Both the position numbers and the translations under genes were made by a program. From NCBI GenBank assembly GCA_001919995.1, contig MNIY01000068.1, positions 1 through 23,578 on the forward strand: a stretch of 23,578 bases of DNA, read 5' to 3'. Positions 7,536 through 14,787 of this stretch are shown here, piece by piece. A model generated the notes under the pieces. It ran no database searches. It worked only from the letters and a program-made list of their open reading frames with translations, and was not told the DNA's origin. The DNA comes from Ktedonobacter sp. 13_1_20CM_4_53_11. Lineage in GTDB: Bacteria > Chloroflexota > Ktedonobacteria > Ktedonobacterales > Ktedonobacteraceae. How positions within the stretch are numbered: the stretch's first letter is position 1; the number at the start of each line of letters is the position of its first letter.

Positions 7536-8975
7536 ATGGCTATACAGCGCGCCTATGATGCAATCGTAATTGGCGCCGGGCCAAACGGTCTCGCAGCTGC
7601 TATTACCATAGCTCGTGCTGGAAAATCGGTCATCGTGTACGAAGCTAAAGACACCATCGGGGGCGGCTCACGTTCAAAAGAACTGACGCTCCCCGGCTTC
7701 GTCCACGATGTCTGTTCGGCGATACATCCCCTTGGGATGAGTTCCCCGTTCTTCCGCTCGCTACCACTCGAGCAATATGGCCTGGAATGGATACAACCAA
7801 CGGTTCCGCTGGCGCATCCACTTGACGATGGGCCAGCTGTGGTACTTGACCGCTCGATAGCAGAGACGGGCACGACGCTTGGACCCGATGCAGATAGATA
7901 CCGCAAACTCATGGAGCCTTTTGTCGCCAACTGGGATATCCTATCGGATGCTTTTCTTGGTCCCCTGCGGCCGCAATCCCTTCTACGCCATCCCTATATC
8001 CTCTCCCGCTTTGGCTTGCGCGCCATACGCTCAGCACGCGGCCTGGCGGAGAGTCTATTTAAAGGCGAACGCGCCCGCGCTATCTTCGCGGGAGTGAGCG
8101 CGCACTCGATGCTGCGTCTTGAGCAATCGCCAAGCGCTGGCTTTGGGCTGGTACTGAGCATCCTCGGCCACGCGGTCGGCTGGCCCATACCCCGTGGGGG
8201 CTCGCAGCATATCGTCGATGCCATGGCCTCCTACCTGCGCACAATGGGCGGTGAGATCGTCACCGATACAGAGATCAAGTCGCTTGATATACTCCCTCCC
8301 GCACGGGCCATCCTCTGCGATGTTACCCCTCGCCAGCTCCTGCATATCGCGGGTCCTCGTCTTCCTGCCGGATACCAGCACCAGCTCCAACGTTACCGCT
8401 ATGGACCAGGCGTGTTCAAGGTCGATTACGCACTTGACGGGCCTATCCCGTGGAAGGCTCCCGAATGCTCTCGCGCCGGGACGGTACATGTCGGGGGCAC
8501 CTTGCCTGAGATTGCCAGTGCAGAGGCAGAGGTCTGGCAGGGAAAACATCCCGAAAGGCCGTTTGTGGTGCTGGCGCAGCAGAGCCTCTTCGATGCGACG
8601 CGCGCCCCGGCCGGAAAGCATACCGCCTGGGCATACTGTCATGTCCCCAACGCCTCGTCTTTTGATATGGCCGAACGCATTGAGGCGCAGATTGAACGCT
8701 TCGCACCGGGCTTCCGCGATAGTATCCTGGCGCGCCACGTCATATCACCCATCGAACTTGAGCAGTACAACGCGAATTATATCGGCGGGGATATCAATGG
8801 AGGCATCCAGGATCTCTGGCAATTCTACACGCGACCCACCATAAGGGTAAATCCTTATACCACGCCGTGCAAAGGGCTCTATTTGTGCTCATCATCTACT
8901 CCCCCAGGAGGGGCTGTACATGGTATGTGCGGTTACTTTGCCGCCAGGACCGCTCTGAGCGAGAGCCTATCTTAG
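7536..8975 (+). CDS. FAD-dependent oxidoreductase, CrtI/phytoene-dehydrogenase-like (COG1233 type)
   Basis: A 479-aa flavoprotein. The N-terminal dinucleotide-binding motif is V-I-G-A-G-P-N-G-L-A-A-A with the following V-Y-E-A-K and GGGSRSKELTLPGF, the usual fingerprint of the amine-oxidase/CrtI group. The PRGGSQHIVDAMASYLRTMGG segment is the second conserved region, where FAD is contacted next to a substrate cavity. The C-terminal GLYLCSSSTPPGGAVHGMCG is the closing FAD-binding signature. Full length for the family (about 480-520 aa). Family members desaturate or isomerise carotenoids, retinol or other hydrophobic substrates; the substrate here is unknown, and no carotenoid genes are adjacent. 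The start at 7536 has a weak ribosome-binding site, and it probably depends on the upstream gene 25 bp away. Confidence 0.88.
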   Translation: MAIQRAYDAIVIGAGPNGLAAAITIARAGKSVIVYEAKDTIGGGSRSKELTLPGFVHDVCSAIHPLGMSSPFFRSLPLEQYGLEWIQPTVPLAHPLDDGPAVVLDRSIAETGTTLGPDADRYRKLMEPFVANWDILSDAFLGPLRPQSLLRHPYILSRFGLRAIRSARGLAESLFKGERARAIFAGVSAHSMLRLEQSPSAGFGLVLSILGHAVGWPIPRGGSQHIVDAMASYLRTMGGEIVTDTEIKSLDILPPARAILCDVTPRQLLHIAGPRLPAGYQHQLQRYRYGPGVFKVDYALDGPIPWKAPECSRAGTVHVGGTLPEIASAEAEVWQGKHPERPFVVLAQQSLFDATRAPAGKHTAWAYCHVPNASSFDMAERIEAQIERFAPGFRDSILARHVISPIELEQYNANYIGGDINGGIQDLWQFYTRPTIRVNPYTTPCKGLYLCSSSTPPGGAVHGMCGYFAARTALSESLS

Positions 8976-9004
8976 CATGTGTACATATTCTATGCTAGAG
9001 ACAG

Positions 9005-12000
9005 TTACCATTCGGAGAGCTTCCAGATCTCCGGCTGCACGGTTTCTGCCTCCACACCAATCTCTGCATAGATACTCACTGCCTGCTTGAGATGCGCCAT
9101 CGCAGCCTCTGACCTATCCTGAGCATGAAGAAGATCGGCCATTTTGCTGTGGAGCGCGGCCTCGTGAGGGCGGTCCCCCTGCGAGTGGCTTAGCGCCAGG
9201 GCTTTTTCAGTAAGGGCGATAGCGCGATCAATCTCTCCTTCGGCGTTACAGGCCTGAGCAAGATTATTGAGAGCAGCGGCGTAGATTCCCGGCTCGTGTA
9301 AATCTTCAGCCAGTCTAAGACTCTCTTCCAGGTGACGGCGAGCTTCCTCCAGGTCTCCCTGTTTGCTGGCGAGAATACCCAGAATGTTATGAACCTGTGC
9401 CAACGCAAGAGTATCATGGGCGGTTTCAGCCAGGTTCAATGCCTGGCGAGCCAGTTCCAGCGCTTTGCCGATCTGTCCCTGCCGGTAGGCCGTCAGGCTC
9501 CAATCAGCATAGAGTTTGGCGCGTTCGTTGACAGAGCCTGCCTCACCAAGCACCCGCAGGGCGGCTTCGTAATGACTTTCGGCCTGCTCCCACGCTCCTC
9601 GGCGCTCATACACGGTGCCTAACTTGTGCTCCACTCGCGCAAGGGCCTCAGCATCACAGAGCGCTGCAGCAGTTTCATAGCTCTTCAGCGCGGAGGCATA
9701 TTCCCCGAGCAGCGTAGAGAGATCACCGATAGCCTCGTGCAGAGCGGCAGTATCAGGATGACCCAATGCCAGAGCCACGCGAAAATGGGCCAGCGCCTCC
9801 GCATTCGCGTACAGGCTGCGCGCGTATTCACCGGCCAGGCGAAAATATTCTGCTGCCTGCGGCTCATTTCCTGCTAATTGATAATGGTGCGCGATCTGAC
9901 CGGCGAGCGCATCGACTTTACGAGGGCCGCGTGCATGGCCGGCGAGTACATCCGCGATACGGCGATGCAAGAGTCTGCGCCTGGCCAGGCTGGTCTCCTC
10001 GTATACCAGGGCGCGTAGTTTCTCGTGACTAAAGTCGTAGGTTAATGCGTAATCGCTCGCGCTCTGCTGTACTTCCTCCACCAACCCCTGGTCAATCAGC
10101 GCTTCCAGGGCGCTGACCGTCTCTTCCTCGCTACGCCCACTTGCTTCACGTAAGGTATCGTAGTCGAACGACCGCCCGATGACGGCAGCGGTATTGAGCA
10201 ATTGCCAGCCAATTTCACTCACCCCGCTGAGGCGAGATTGCAGGAGATCGCGCACTCCTCCCGGCAGCGACCAATCAACATCCCCATCCCCGGTCGCCAG
10301 TTGACCTTTCGCCATAGCATTCAGGTATTCCAACAGGAAGAAAGGAAGGCCCTCTGTCTCGCCATACAAGCGATCGACAAGGCCAGCAGTCAGCTCTGTA
10401 CCATTTACTAAGACAGAGCGCACCAATTCCCGGACAGAAGCCTGGTCCAGGCGCGTCAATGCGATAATCGTGACTTTACCTGAGCGCTGCGCTTCATTCA
10501 GCACCTGGAGCAAACGCGCATCTCTCATTGCATGCTTGCCTCGCCAGGTAAAGACCAGGCAGATTGGCTGTTCACGCAGCCTCCGCACTATATAGCTCAA
10601 AAGCTCGAGAGAGGCGCTATCAGCCCAGTGCACATCATCAAACAAGATGACGCCCGGTGTTGAACCAGGGCGGCGACACAGAGACAACAGCACCTGGTAG
10701 AGTCCTTCAAAAAAGCGACTCTGTGCTCCCGGGCTGTCGAGAGGCGGGGGCACAGGTACCTCTGGCTGCTGTATAGCGATTTCAGGCAGCAGGCGCGAAA
10801 CTTCACTGCGCCATGCTACCGGCAGCTCATCCAGATGGTTGAGGTCGCCTTTTTGAGCAATAGCAGAGCGTAGCAGCGCGATGACCGGACCATAGGCGAG
10901 ATGTGTCTCGCCTTCATAACAGCGCGTGGCGAGGACGACCGCACCTCTCTCCTGAACGCTATCGAGAAATTCCTCGGCCAGGCGCGTCTTGCCGATACCC
11001 GCCTCTCCCTCCAGTATGATGATCCGCCCGCCACCATTGATAGAGCTATAGGCTTCAAACAGTGCAGATTGTTCCGCCGACCGTCCCACCAGGGGATATT
11101 CAGCATTTGCCACGGGAATTTTTGTCGTGGAGGACAAAGAGGACGAAGAAGACGAAGAGGATAGAGACGAGTTACGAGAGGGCATCGCTGTTGTCTCGCT
11201 ATAGGGTTTTCTATCCTCTCTGGCAAGGGCAGGTTTTGGCAGTTTTTCAGGGGGAGGGGGCACGCGGTTCTCTTTGATCTCCCGATACAACCGGGTTGTC
11301 GCCTCCAGGGGAGCCACACCCAGTTCCTGGTCAAGTACCTGCACGCACTCGCGATACTGGTGCAAGGAGGCGGTGCGCAGGCTATGCCAGGCATACAGCA
11401 GCATAAGTTGACGATGCGCAGGTTCGTGCAATCGATCAAGCGATAGCCAGCGGCGCGCATAGGTAATCGCTATGTCGAACTCTCCAAGGGCAGTGTGGCA
11501 TTGGACAAGCCGTTCTAACGCGCTGGCCAACTCACGGCGCAGGATATCGGCCTGCAGGAACTGCCAGTCATCGAAAGAGGGACTGTCGCGCAGGCTGAAG
11601 CCTGCCAGAAAATCATCATGGTAGAGGGTTACCGCCCGGCTGAGCGGCAGCAGGCAGGCAGTACATACCTCCCCTGCCTGGTGCCCATGCGTGCGGCACT
11701 CACCCAGGTAATGGTTGAAATCGTTGACATCCACCCACAAATTGGCATCTGCAGCCACACCGACCGTTTCCCGACCAATATCCAGGCAATCGCCGGCGAG
11801 AGCCTTATTGAGGGTGGAAAGTGTACGCCGCAGCGCCCCACGAGCATGAGGCTGGTCGTATTCTGGCCAGAGCAACGTTGCCAGGATATCGCGCCCATGA
11901 CGTTGTCCCGTAACCACGAGATACGCAATCAGCGCGACCGCCTTACGAGTATCGATTTCGATAGGGGTGCCATCGCACTCTATACGAGGCGAACCGAGCA

Positions 12001-12022
12001 AGTGCAGGGCCAATCTGGGCAT
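9005..12022 (-). CDS. Large SARP/BTAD-AAA-TPR transcriptional regulator
   Basis: About 1005 residues. The N-terminus has an OmpR/SARP-type winged helix (RLALHLLGSPRIECDG, then RKAVALIAYLV and R-G-A-L-R-R-T-L-S-T-L-N), followed by a BTAD helical domain (residues about 95-245). A Ser/Thr-rich linker (around 285-305) includes a run of eight serines. An AAA ATPase domain has Walker A G-E-A-G-I-G-K-T near residue 340 and Walker B V-I-L-F-D-D-V-H-W-A-D near 460. From about 720 to the end are tetratricopeptide repeats of A-L-x3-E-A-L-A type. Such proteins act as cytoplasmic ATP-dependent activators whose signal is read by the TPR part. ATG 12022 was preferred to 12037 because a GGAGGAGAC sits 6-12 nt upstream of it and is in fact the first codons of the longer version. 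It converges with the oxidoreductase, with only 29 bp between the stops. Confidence 0.9.
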   Translation of the reverse strand: MPRLALHLLGSPRIECDGTPIEIDTRKAVALIAYLVVTGQRHGRDILATLLWPEYDQPHARGALRRTLSTLNKALAGDCLDIGRETVGVAADANLWVDVNDFNHYLGECRTHGHQAGEVCTACLLPLSRAVTLYHDDFLAGFSLRDSPSFDDWQFLQADILRRELASALERLVQCHTALGEFDIAITYARRWLSLDRLHEPAHRQLMLLYAWHSLRTASLHQYRECVQVLDQELGVAPLEATTRLYREIKENRVPPPPEKLPKPALAREDRKPYSETTAMPSRNSSLSSSSSSSSLSSTTKIPVANAEYPLVGRSAEQSALFEAYSSINGGGRIIILEGEAGIGKTRLAEEFLDSVQERGAVVLATRCYEGETHLAYGPVIALLRSAIAQKGDLNHLDELPVAWRSEVSRLLPEIAIQQPEVPVPPPLDSPGAQSRFFEGLYQVLLSLCRRPGSTPGVILFDDVHWADSASLELLSYIVRRLREQPICLVFTWRGKHAMRDARLLQVLNEAQRSGKVTIIALTRLDQASVRELVRSVLVNGTELTAGLVDRLYGETEGLPFFLLEYLNAMAKGQLATGDGDVDWSLPGGVRDLLQSRLSGVSEIGWQLLNTAAVIGRSFDYDTLREASGRSEEETVSALEALIDQGLVEEVQQSASDYALTYDFSHEKLRALVYEETSLARRRLLHRRIADVLAGHARGPRKVDALAGQIAHHYQLAGNEPQAAEYFRLAGEYARSLYANAEALAHFRVALALGHPDTAALHEAIGDLSTLLGEYASALKSYETAAALCDAEALARVEHKLGTVYERRGAWEQAESHYEAALRVLGEAGSVNERAKLYADWSLTAYRQGQIGKALELARQALNLAETAHDTLALAQVHNILGILASKQGDLEEARRHLEESLRLAEDLHEPGIYAAALNNLAQACNAEGEIDRAIALTEKALALSHSQGDRPHEAALHSKMADLLHAQDRSEAAMAHLKQAVSIYAEIGVEAETVQPEIWKLSEW

Positions 12023-12047
12023 ATTTGTCTCCTCCATATGAGTGACA

Positions 12048-12076
12048 ATTATACGCTATTGCGTCCTGAAGCGCAA
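12048..12076 (-). promoter_or_regulatory. Promoter of the SARP-type regulator
   Basis: On the minus strand a perfect TATAAT (12048-12053) is preceded, with exact 17-bp spacing, by TTGCGC (12071-12076; 3 of 6 with TTGACA). The inferred leader is only about 18 nt before the Shine-Dalgarno/ATG at 12022. A 5-bp inverted repeat (TTGCG, 8-nt gap, CGCAA) starts in the -35 and covers part of the spacer and could be an operator. This suggests the regulator has its own promoter rather than depending on the lyase gene 112 bp upstream. Confidence 0.55.
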
Positions 12077-12134
12077 CGATTTGGGGGAGAATGGTGGTTT
12101 CGTAACAATAGTGTTGCAGAGGGCTTTAGTACGG

Positions 12135-13034
12135 CTACATTCCAATCAACTCCGCCTTTTCCAAAGTGTTCCTCGCACTCCTCACAAGCGCTACATCGAT
12201 CATCCTCCCCTCGAATGCGACCGCGCCCAGCCCTTTCTCCTGTGCTTCGTTGTAGAGCGCATCCAGCTTGCGTGCGTAATCGACCTCCTCCTGTGATGGC
12301 GCGTAGACCTGGTTAGCGACATCGATCTGGCCGGGGTGAATAGCCCATTTCCCCACGAAGCCAAGCGTTTTTGAACGCGTACATTCCCTGCGATAGCCGT
12401 CGAGGTTTTTGTAGTCTGGAAAGGCACCATCGATGGCATCGATGCCTGCGGCTCGGGCGGCAATGGCAATCTTGTTCCGCGCGTAGTGCCAGGGGTCGCC
12501 AGGGTAGGCAGCAACGTCGCCTTCAATCACGTTTCTGTCCATGCCTTGCGATGCGCTATAGTCAGCCGGGCCAAAAATTAATGCCTCTAAACGAGGGCTC
12601 GAACGCGCTATTTCCTCGACGTTGATCATAGCCTCCACCTCTTCAATCAGCACTTCGATACCGATGCGTCGCGTCCGATGCAAACGCTTCTCTATTTGCG
12701 TGAGCAACACATCGACCCACCAGACATCCTTTGCCGACTTTACTTTAGGCACTATGATTATGTCAAAAGAGTCGCCAGCCTCTTCAACAATGGAGATGAT
12801 ATCCTGGTAGGCGTATTCAGTCTCCAGATCGTTGATACGCACGGCGCGTGTTTTCTTCCCCCAGCCCAGCGTTTTGAGCGCATGGATGACCTTTGCTCTT
12901 GCTCCCACCTTTTCATTGGGCGCAACGGAATCTTCCAGGTCGAGAAAAACCAGGTCGGCGCTGCTAGCGGCGGCCTTCTCCATCATACGTTCATTACTGG
13001 CCGGCGTTGATAATTCAGATCGTCTCAAGCGCAT
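12135..13034 (-). CDS. HpcH/HpaI (CitE-like) CoA ester lyase
   Basis: A 299-aa TIM-barrel lyase of the citrate lyase beta/malyl-CoA lyase group. Conserved pieces are R-S-E-L-S-T-P-A-S-N at the N-terminus, LVFLDLEDSVAPNEK, T-R-A-V-R-I-N-D (substrate Arg), I-I-V-P-K-V-K-S-A, VLIEEVEAMINVEEIA with the metal-ligand Glu, ALIFGPADYSAS with the metal-ligand Asp, and the late GFVGKWAIHPGQI that closes over CoA in malyl-, methylmalyl- and citramalyl-CoA lyases. The reaction is reversible cleavage of a 3-hydroxyacyl-CoA to acetyl- or propionyl-CoA plus glyoxylate or pyruvate. It is 28 bp downstream of the MaoC gene and has a GAGAGGAAG ribosome site, so both are in one transcript. Malyl-CoA versus citramalyl-CoA specificity cannot be decided from sequence alone. 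Confidence 0.88.
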   Translation of the reverse strand: MRLRRSELSTPASNERMMEKAAASSADLVFLDLEDSVAPNEKVGARAKVIHALKTLGWGKKTRAVRINDLETEYAYQDIISIVEEAGDSFDIIIVPKVKSAKDVWWVDVLLTQIEKRLHRTRRIGIEVLIEEVEAMINVEEIARSSPRLEALIFGPADYSASQGMDRNVIEGDVAAYPGDPWHYARNKIAIAARAAGIDAIDGAFPDYKNLDGYRRECTRSKTLGFVGKWAIHPGQIDVANQVYAPSQEEVDYARKLDALYNEAQEKGLGAVAFEGRMIDVALVRSARNTLEKAELIGM

Positions 13035-13062
13035 CGTATCTTCCTCTCATCGTGAGCACTTA

Positions 13063-13587
13063 TCATAGCTCTTTCCCGCCTGCTCGTTTGCGAGCTTTCG
13101 CCATTTTCTCTTCCCACGGCCGCTGTTGCTCTGCATAGTATGCTTTGTTGGGAATCATCACGCGGCGTGTGAACGAGAGTATGGTTTCACCGCGCTGGTT
13201 GTAGGCGATAGTCTCGACCGTCACAATACCAATATTTGGATTGCTACTGGTCAGTTTTTTATCCAATACCTTTGTTTCAGCGTAGATGGTGTCCCCGTGA
13301 AAGGTGGGGCCGAGGTGCTTGACGTTCTCAAATTCGAGGTTGGCGACGGCGTTCCCACTCACATCGGCGACGGACATCCCAAGGGCGATACTGAAAATGA
13401 GCGGGCCAGCCACCAGGCGCTGTTTATAACGCGTGTTCTCGGCATAGTTCGCGTCAATGTGCAGGGGATTGTGGTTCATAGTAAGCATGCAGAAAAGGGT
13501 GTCGTCGTATTCGGTAATGGTGCGGCCAGGCCAGTGTTTGTACAGGGCGCCGACCTCAAATTCTTCGTAGCAGCGACCAAATTGCAT
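13063..13587 (-). CDS. MaoC-type single hot-dog enoyl-CoA hydratase
   Basis: 174 residues from ATG 13587. This start is preferred to 13635 because AAGGAGAC lies 6 nt upstream of it and the family N-terminus is M-Q-F-G-R-C-Y-E-E-F. The hot-dog hydratase signature reads M-N-H-N-P-L-H-I-D-A-N-Y-A, followed by RLVAGPLIFSIALGMS. Many (R)-hydratases have Asp at the first position of D-x-N-P-x-H; here it is Asn, as I recall for some MaoC subgroups. The second half carries G-D-T-I-Y-A-E-T-K-V-L and GIVTVETIAYNQRGE, and the C-terminus is a basic tail. Paired with a CitE-like lyase, the likely substrate is an unsaturated C4-C5 dicarboxyl-CoA such as mesaconyl- or itaconyl-CoA (inference). Fixed-size alternatives such as beta-hydroxyacyl-CoA dehydration in a fatty-acid route remain open. 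Confidence 0.85.
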   Translation of the reverse strand: MQFGRCYEEFEVGALYKHWPGRTITEYDDTLFCMLTMNHNPLHIDANYAENTRYKQRLVAGPLIFSIALGMSVADVSGNAVANLEFENVKHLGPTFHGDTIYAETKVLDKKLTSSNPNIGIVTVETIAYNQRGETILSFTRRVMIPNKAYYAEQQRPWEEKMAKARKRAGGKEL

Positions 13588-13609
13588 CGGTGTCTCCTTG
13601 CTAAACTTT

Positions 13610-13666
13610 CTATTGCTCCAATAAATGGCGGGCAATCACCAACCGTTGAATCTCGCTGGTATCCAT
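13610..13666 (-). pseudogene. C-terminal scar of an acyl-CoA dehydrogenase
   Basis: Between LysR and MaoC a 19-codon frame reads MDTSEIQRLVIARHLLEQ then TAG. This is almost the exact C-terminal signature of acyl-CoA dehydrogenases (G-T-S-E-I-Q-R-x3-A-R-x-L-L), whose Thr-Ser-Glu contacts FAD. The same frame reads A-I-V just upstream inside the LysR end, also compatible with the family. The ATG overlaps the LysR stop (TGATG), so the fragment might even be translated as a peptide. The body of the dehydrogenase (about 360 residues) is absent. The simplest reading is a deletion that fused LysR to the last codons of a former neighbour gene. Confidence 0.7.
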
Positions 13667-14586
13667 CACAATTGCTCTTTTCTGCGCAGGCGGTGGTCCG
13701 CGTGTTCTAATAAGAATGATTTGAAGGCCAGAGCCGTAGCCGAAAGATGCTTGTCTTTGAGATGGACGATACGCCATTGGCGCATGATGGGAAACCCTTC
13801 GACGTCGAGAATCACCAGGCGGTTGGTCTCCAGTTCCATGTCGAGGGCGACGCGCGAAATAAGTGCGATACCGAGACCGGCAGCTACGCCCTGTTTGATG
13901 GCGCTATTGTTCCCCATATGCATACTCACATGTAACGGCACTTCGGCCTCTTGCAGAATGAGCTCGAGGGCAGCGCGCGTGCCAGAACCAACTTCACGCA
14001 TGAGGAAATGTTCCTTCGCCAGTTCTGACAGTGGCACGTTCGCGCGTCCGGCCAGCCGATGATAGGGCGAGGCAACAAGCACCAGCTCGTTGGGCGCGAA
14101 CGGTTCGATGACGACAGGAACATCATCCGGCACTCTGCCCACGATGGCTATGTCGATCTCGTTGCTCATGATTCTCTCCACCAGAGCGGCACGATTCACG
14201 ACATCGAGCGATATTTCAACCTCGGGATAGCTCTGGTGAAACTTTCCAAGCAGACCAGGAATGACATAGGTTCCAACCGTCGTATCCGCTCCAACGCGCA
14301 GGCGACCATGGTCAGGGCCGCGCAGTTCCTCCATGGTCTCCAGGGCTTCATCGATGACGGCAAAAATCTTCTGACTGTAGTGATAGAGTTCATCTCCGGC
14401 CTGTGTGAGGTGCGTCCTGCGGCCTATCTGTTCAAATAGTTTGACGCCCAGGGTTTCTTCAAGCTGGCGAATCTGGGCTGAGACGGCAGGCTGGCTAAAA
14501 TGCAGTTCTTCAGCTGCACGGACATAACTACAGTGTTTTGCGACTACCTGAAATGTGGCAAGTTGGTGAAGATTAAGTGTGCGCAT
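13666..14586 (-). CDS. LysR-family transcriptional regulator (CbbR/CysB-like)
   Basis: 306 aa, full LysR length. The N-terminal winged helix-turn-helix reads LHQLATFQVVAKHCSYVRAA and then E-L-H-F-S-Q-P-A-V-S-A-Q-I-R-Q-L-E-E, with GVKLFEQIGRRTHLT. After the helical linker the periplasmic-binding-like effector domain starts at G-R-L-R-V-G-A-D-T-T-V-G-T-Y-V-I-P and includes the D-I-A-I-V-G segment and VAAGLGIALISRVALDMEL. Such regulators bind a small metabolite. The downstream MaoC and lyase genes, on the same strand, suggest a CoA-linked acid or its free acid as ligand. Unlike typical LysR genes it is not divergent from its presumed targets but first in the row; the divergent neighbour is a kinase-like gene. 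The last residues (R-R-K-E-Q-L) sit on the probable deletion junction with the dehydrogenase scar and may not be ancestral. Confidence 0.9.
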   Translation of the reverse strand: MRTLNLHQLATFQVVAKHCSYVRAAEELHFSQPAVSAQIRQLEETLGVKLFEQIGRRTHLTQAGDELYHYSQKIFAVIDEALETMEELRGPDHGRLRVGADTTVGTYVIPGLLGKFHQSYPEVEISLDVVNRAALVERIMSNEIDIAIVGRVPDDVPVVIEPFAPNELVLVASPYHRLAGRANVPLSELAKEHFLMREVGSGTRAALELILQEAEVPLHVSMHMGNNSAIKQGVAAGLGIALISRVALDMELETNRLVILDVEGFPIMRQWRIVHLKDKHLSATALAFKSFLLEHADHRLRRKEQL

Positions 14587-14612
14587 GAAGCCCTCTCATG
14601 AAGCCCTCTCAT
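14584..14612 (-). repeat. Tandem 13-bp duplication of the LysR ribosome site and start
   Basis: CATGAGAGGGCTT is repeated twice directly before the LysR ATG, giving three ATGs at 14612, 14599 and 14586, each with GAGAGGG in front of the next. Because the unit is 13 bp the ATGs lie in three different frames. The first opens a 22-codon leader frame (ending inside lysR), the second an 8-codon one; only the third is LysR. The repeated segment could arise by slippage and would place two decoy starts ahead of LysR. Confidence 0.7.
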
Positions 14613-14638
14613 GAAACCTCTACAGACAAACATCCATA

Positions 14639-14671
14639 GATATTTAGTATCATCCTGGCTATGTGTGTCAA
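14639..14671 (-). promoter_or_regulatory. Putative LysR promoter with overlapping dyad
   Basis: On the minus strand a perfect TTGACA (14666-14671) is followed after 16 bp by a poor -10 (TACTAA, 14644-14649). The -10 lies within a GATA-TTTAG-TATC inverted repeat (14639-14651). LysR proteins often repress their own promoter from an AT-rich dyad, so this is a candidate autoregulatory site. The promoter is supported mainly by the consensus -35. Confidence 0.4.
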
Positions 14672-14723
14672 CTGCTTCACTATTTTGCGCCTTCCACTTT
14701 ATATATAGGTGGCTTGCACTTGC

Positions 14724-14753
14724 ATCGTGTCACGTTGTACGATGAAACACGAT
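14724..14753 (+). promoter_or_regulatory. Inverted repeat upstream of the kinase-like gene
   Basis: ATCGTGT (14724-14730) and ACACGAT (14747-14753) form a perfect 7-bp inverted repeat with a 16-bp gap, ending 34 bp before the kinase-like ATG. A weak promoter (TTGCAC at 14714, TACGAT at 14738, 18-bp spacing) overlaps it. It could be a repressor operator or a hairpin in the leader. Confidence 0.3.
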
Positions 14754-14787
14754 AAAACAGACGTTCACGACATCAGAAGGGTTGTTG

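Noticed and set aside
8973..8997. TAGCAT/ATGCTA inverted repeat between the convergent oxidoreductase and SARP genes
   Set aside because: Only 6 bp of AT-rich stem with a 13-nt loop and no T-run; too weak to call a terminator.
11126..11180. GAGGAC/GAAGAC-rich microsatellite-like stretch
   Set aside because: It is the DNA of the poly-serine linker of the SARP-type regulator; low-complexity linkers are common there.
11618..12316. 232-codon plus-strand frame over the SARP start and the lyase end
   Set aside because: It runs antisense across two recognisable genes and their promoter and shows no protein family features.
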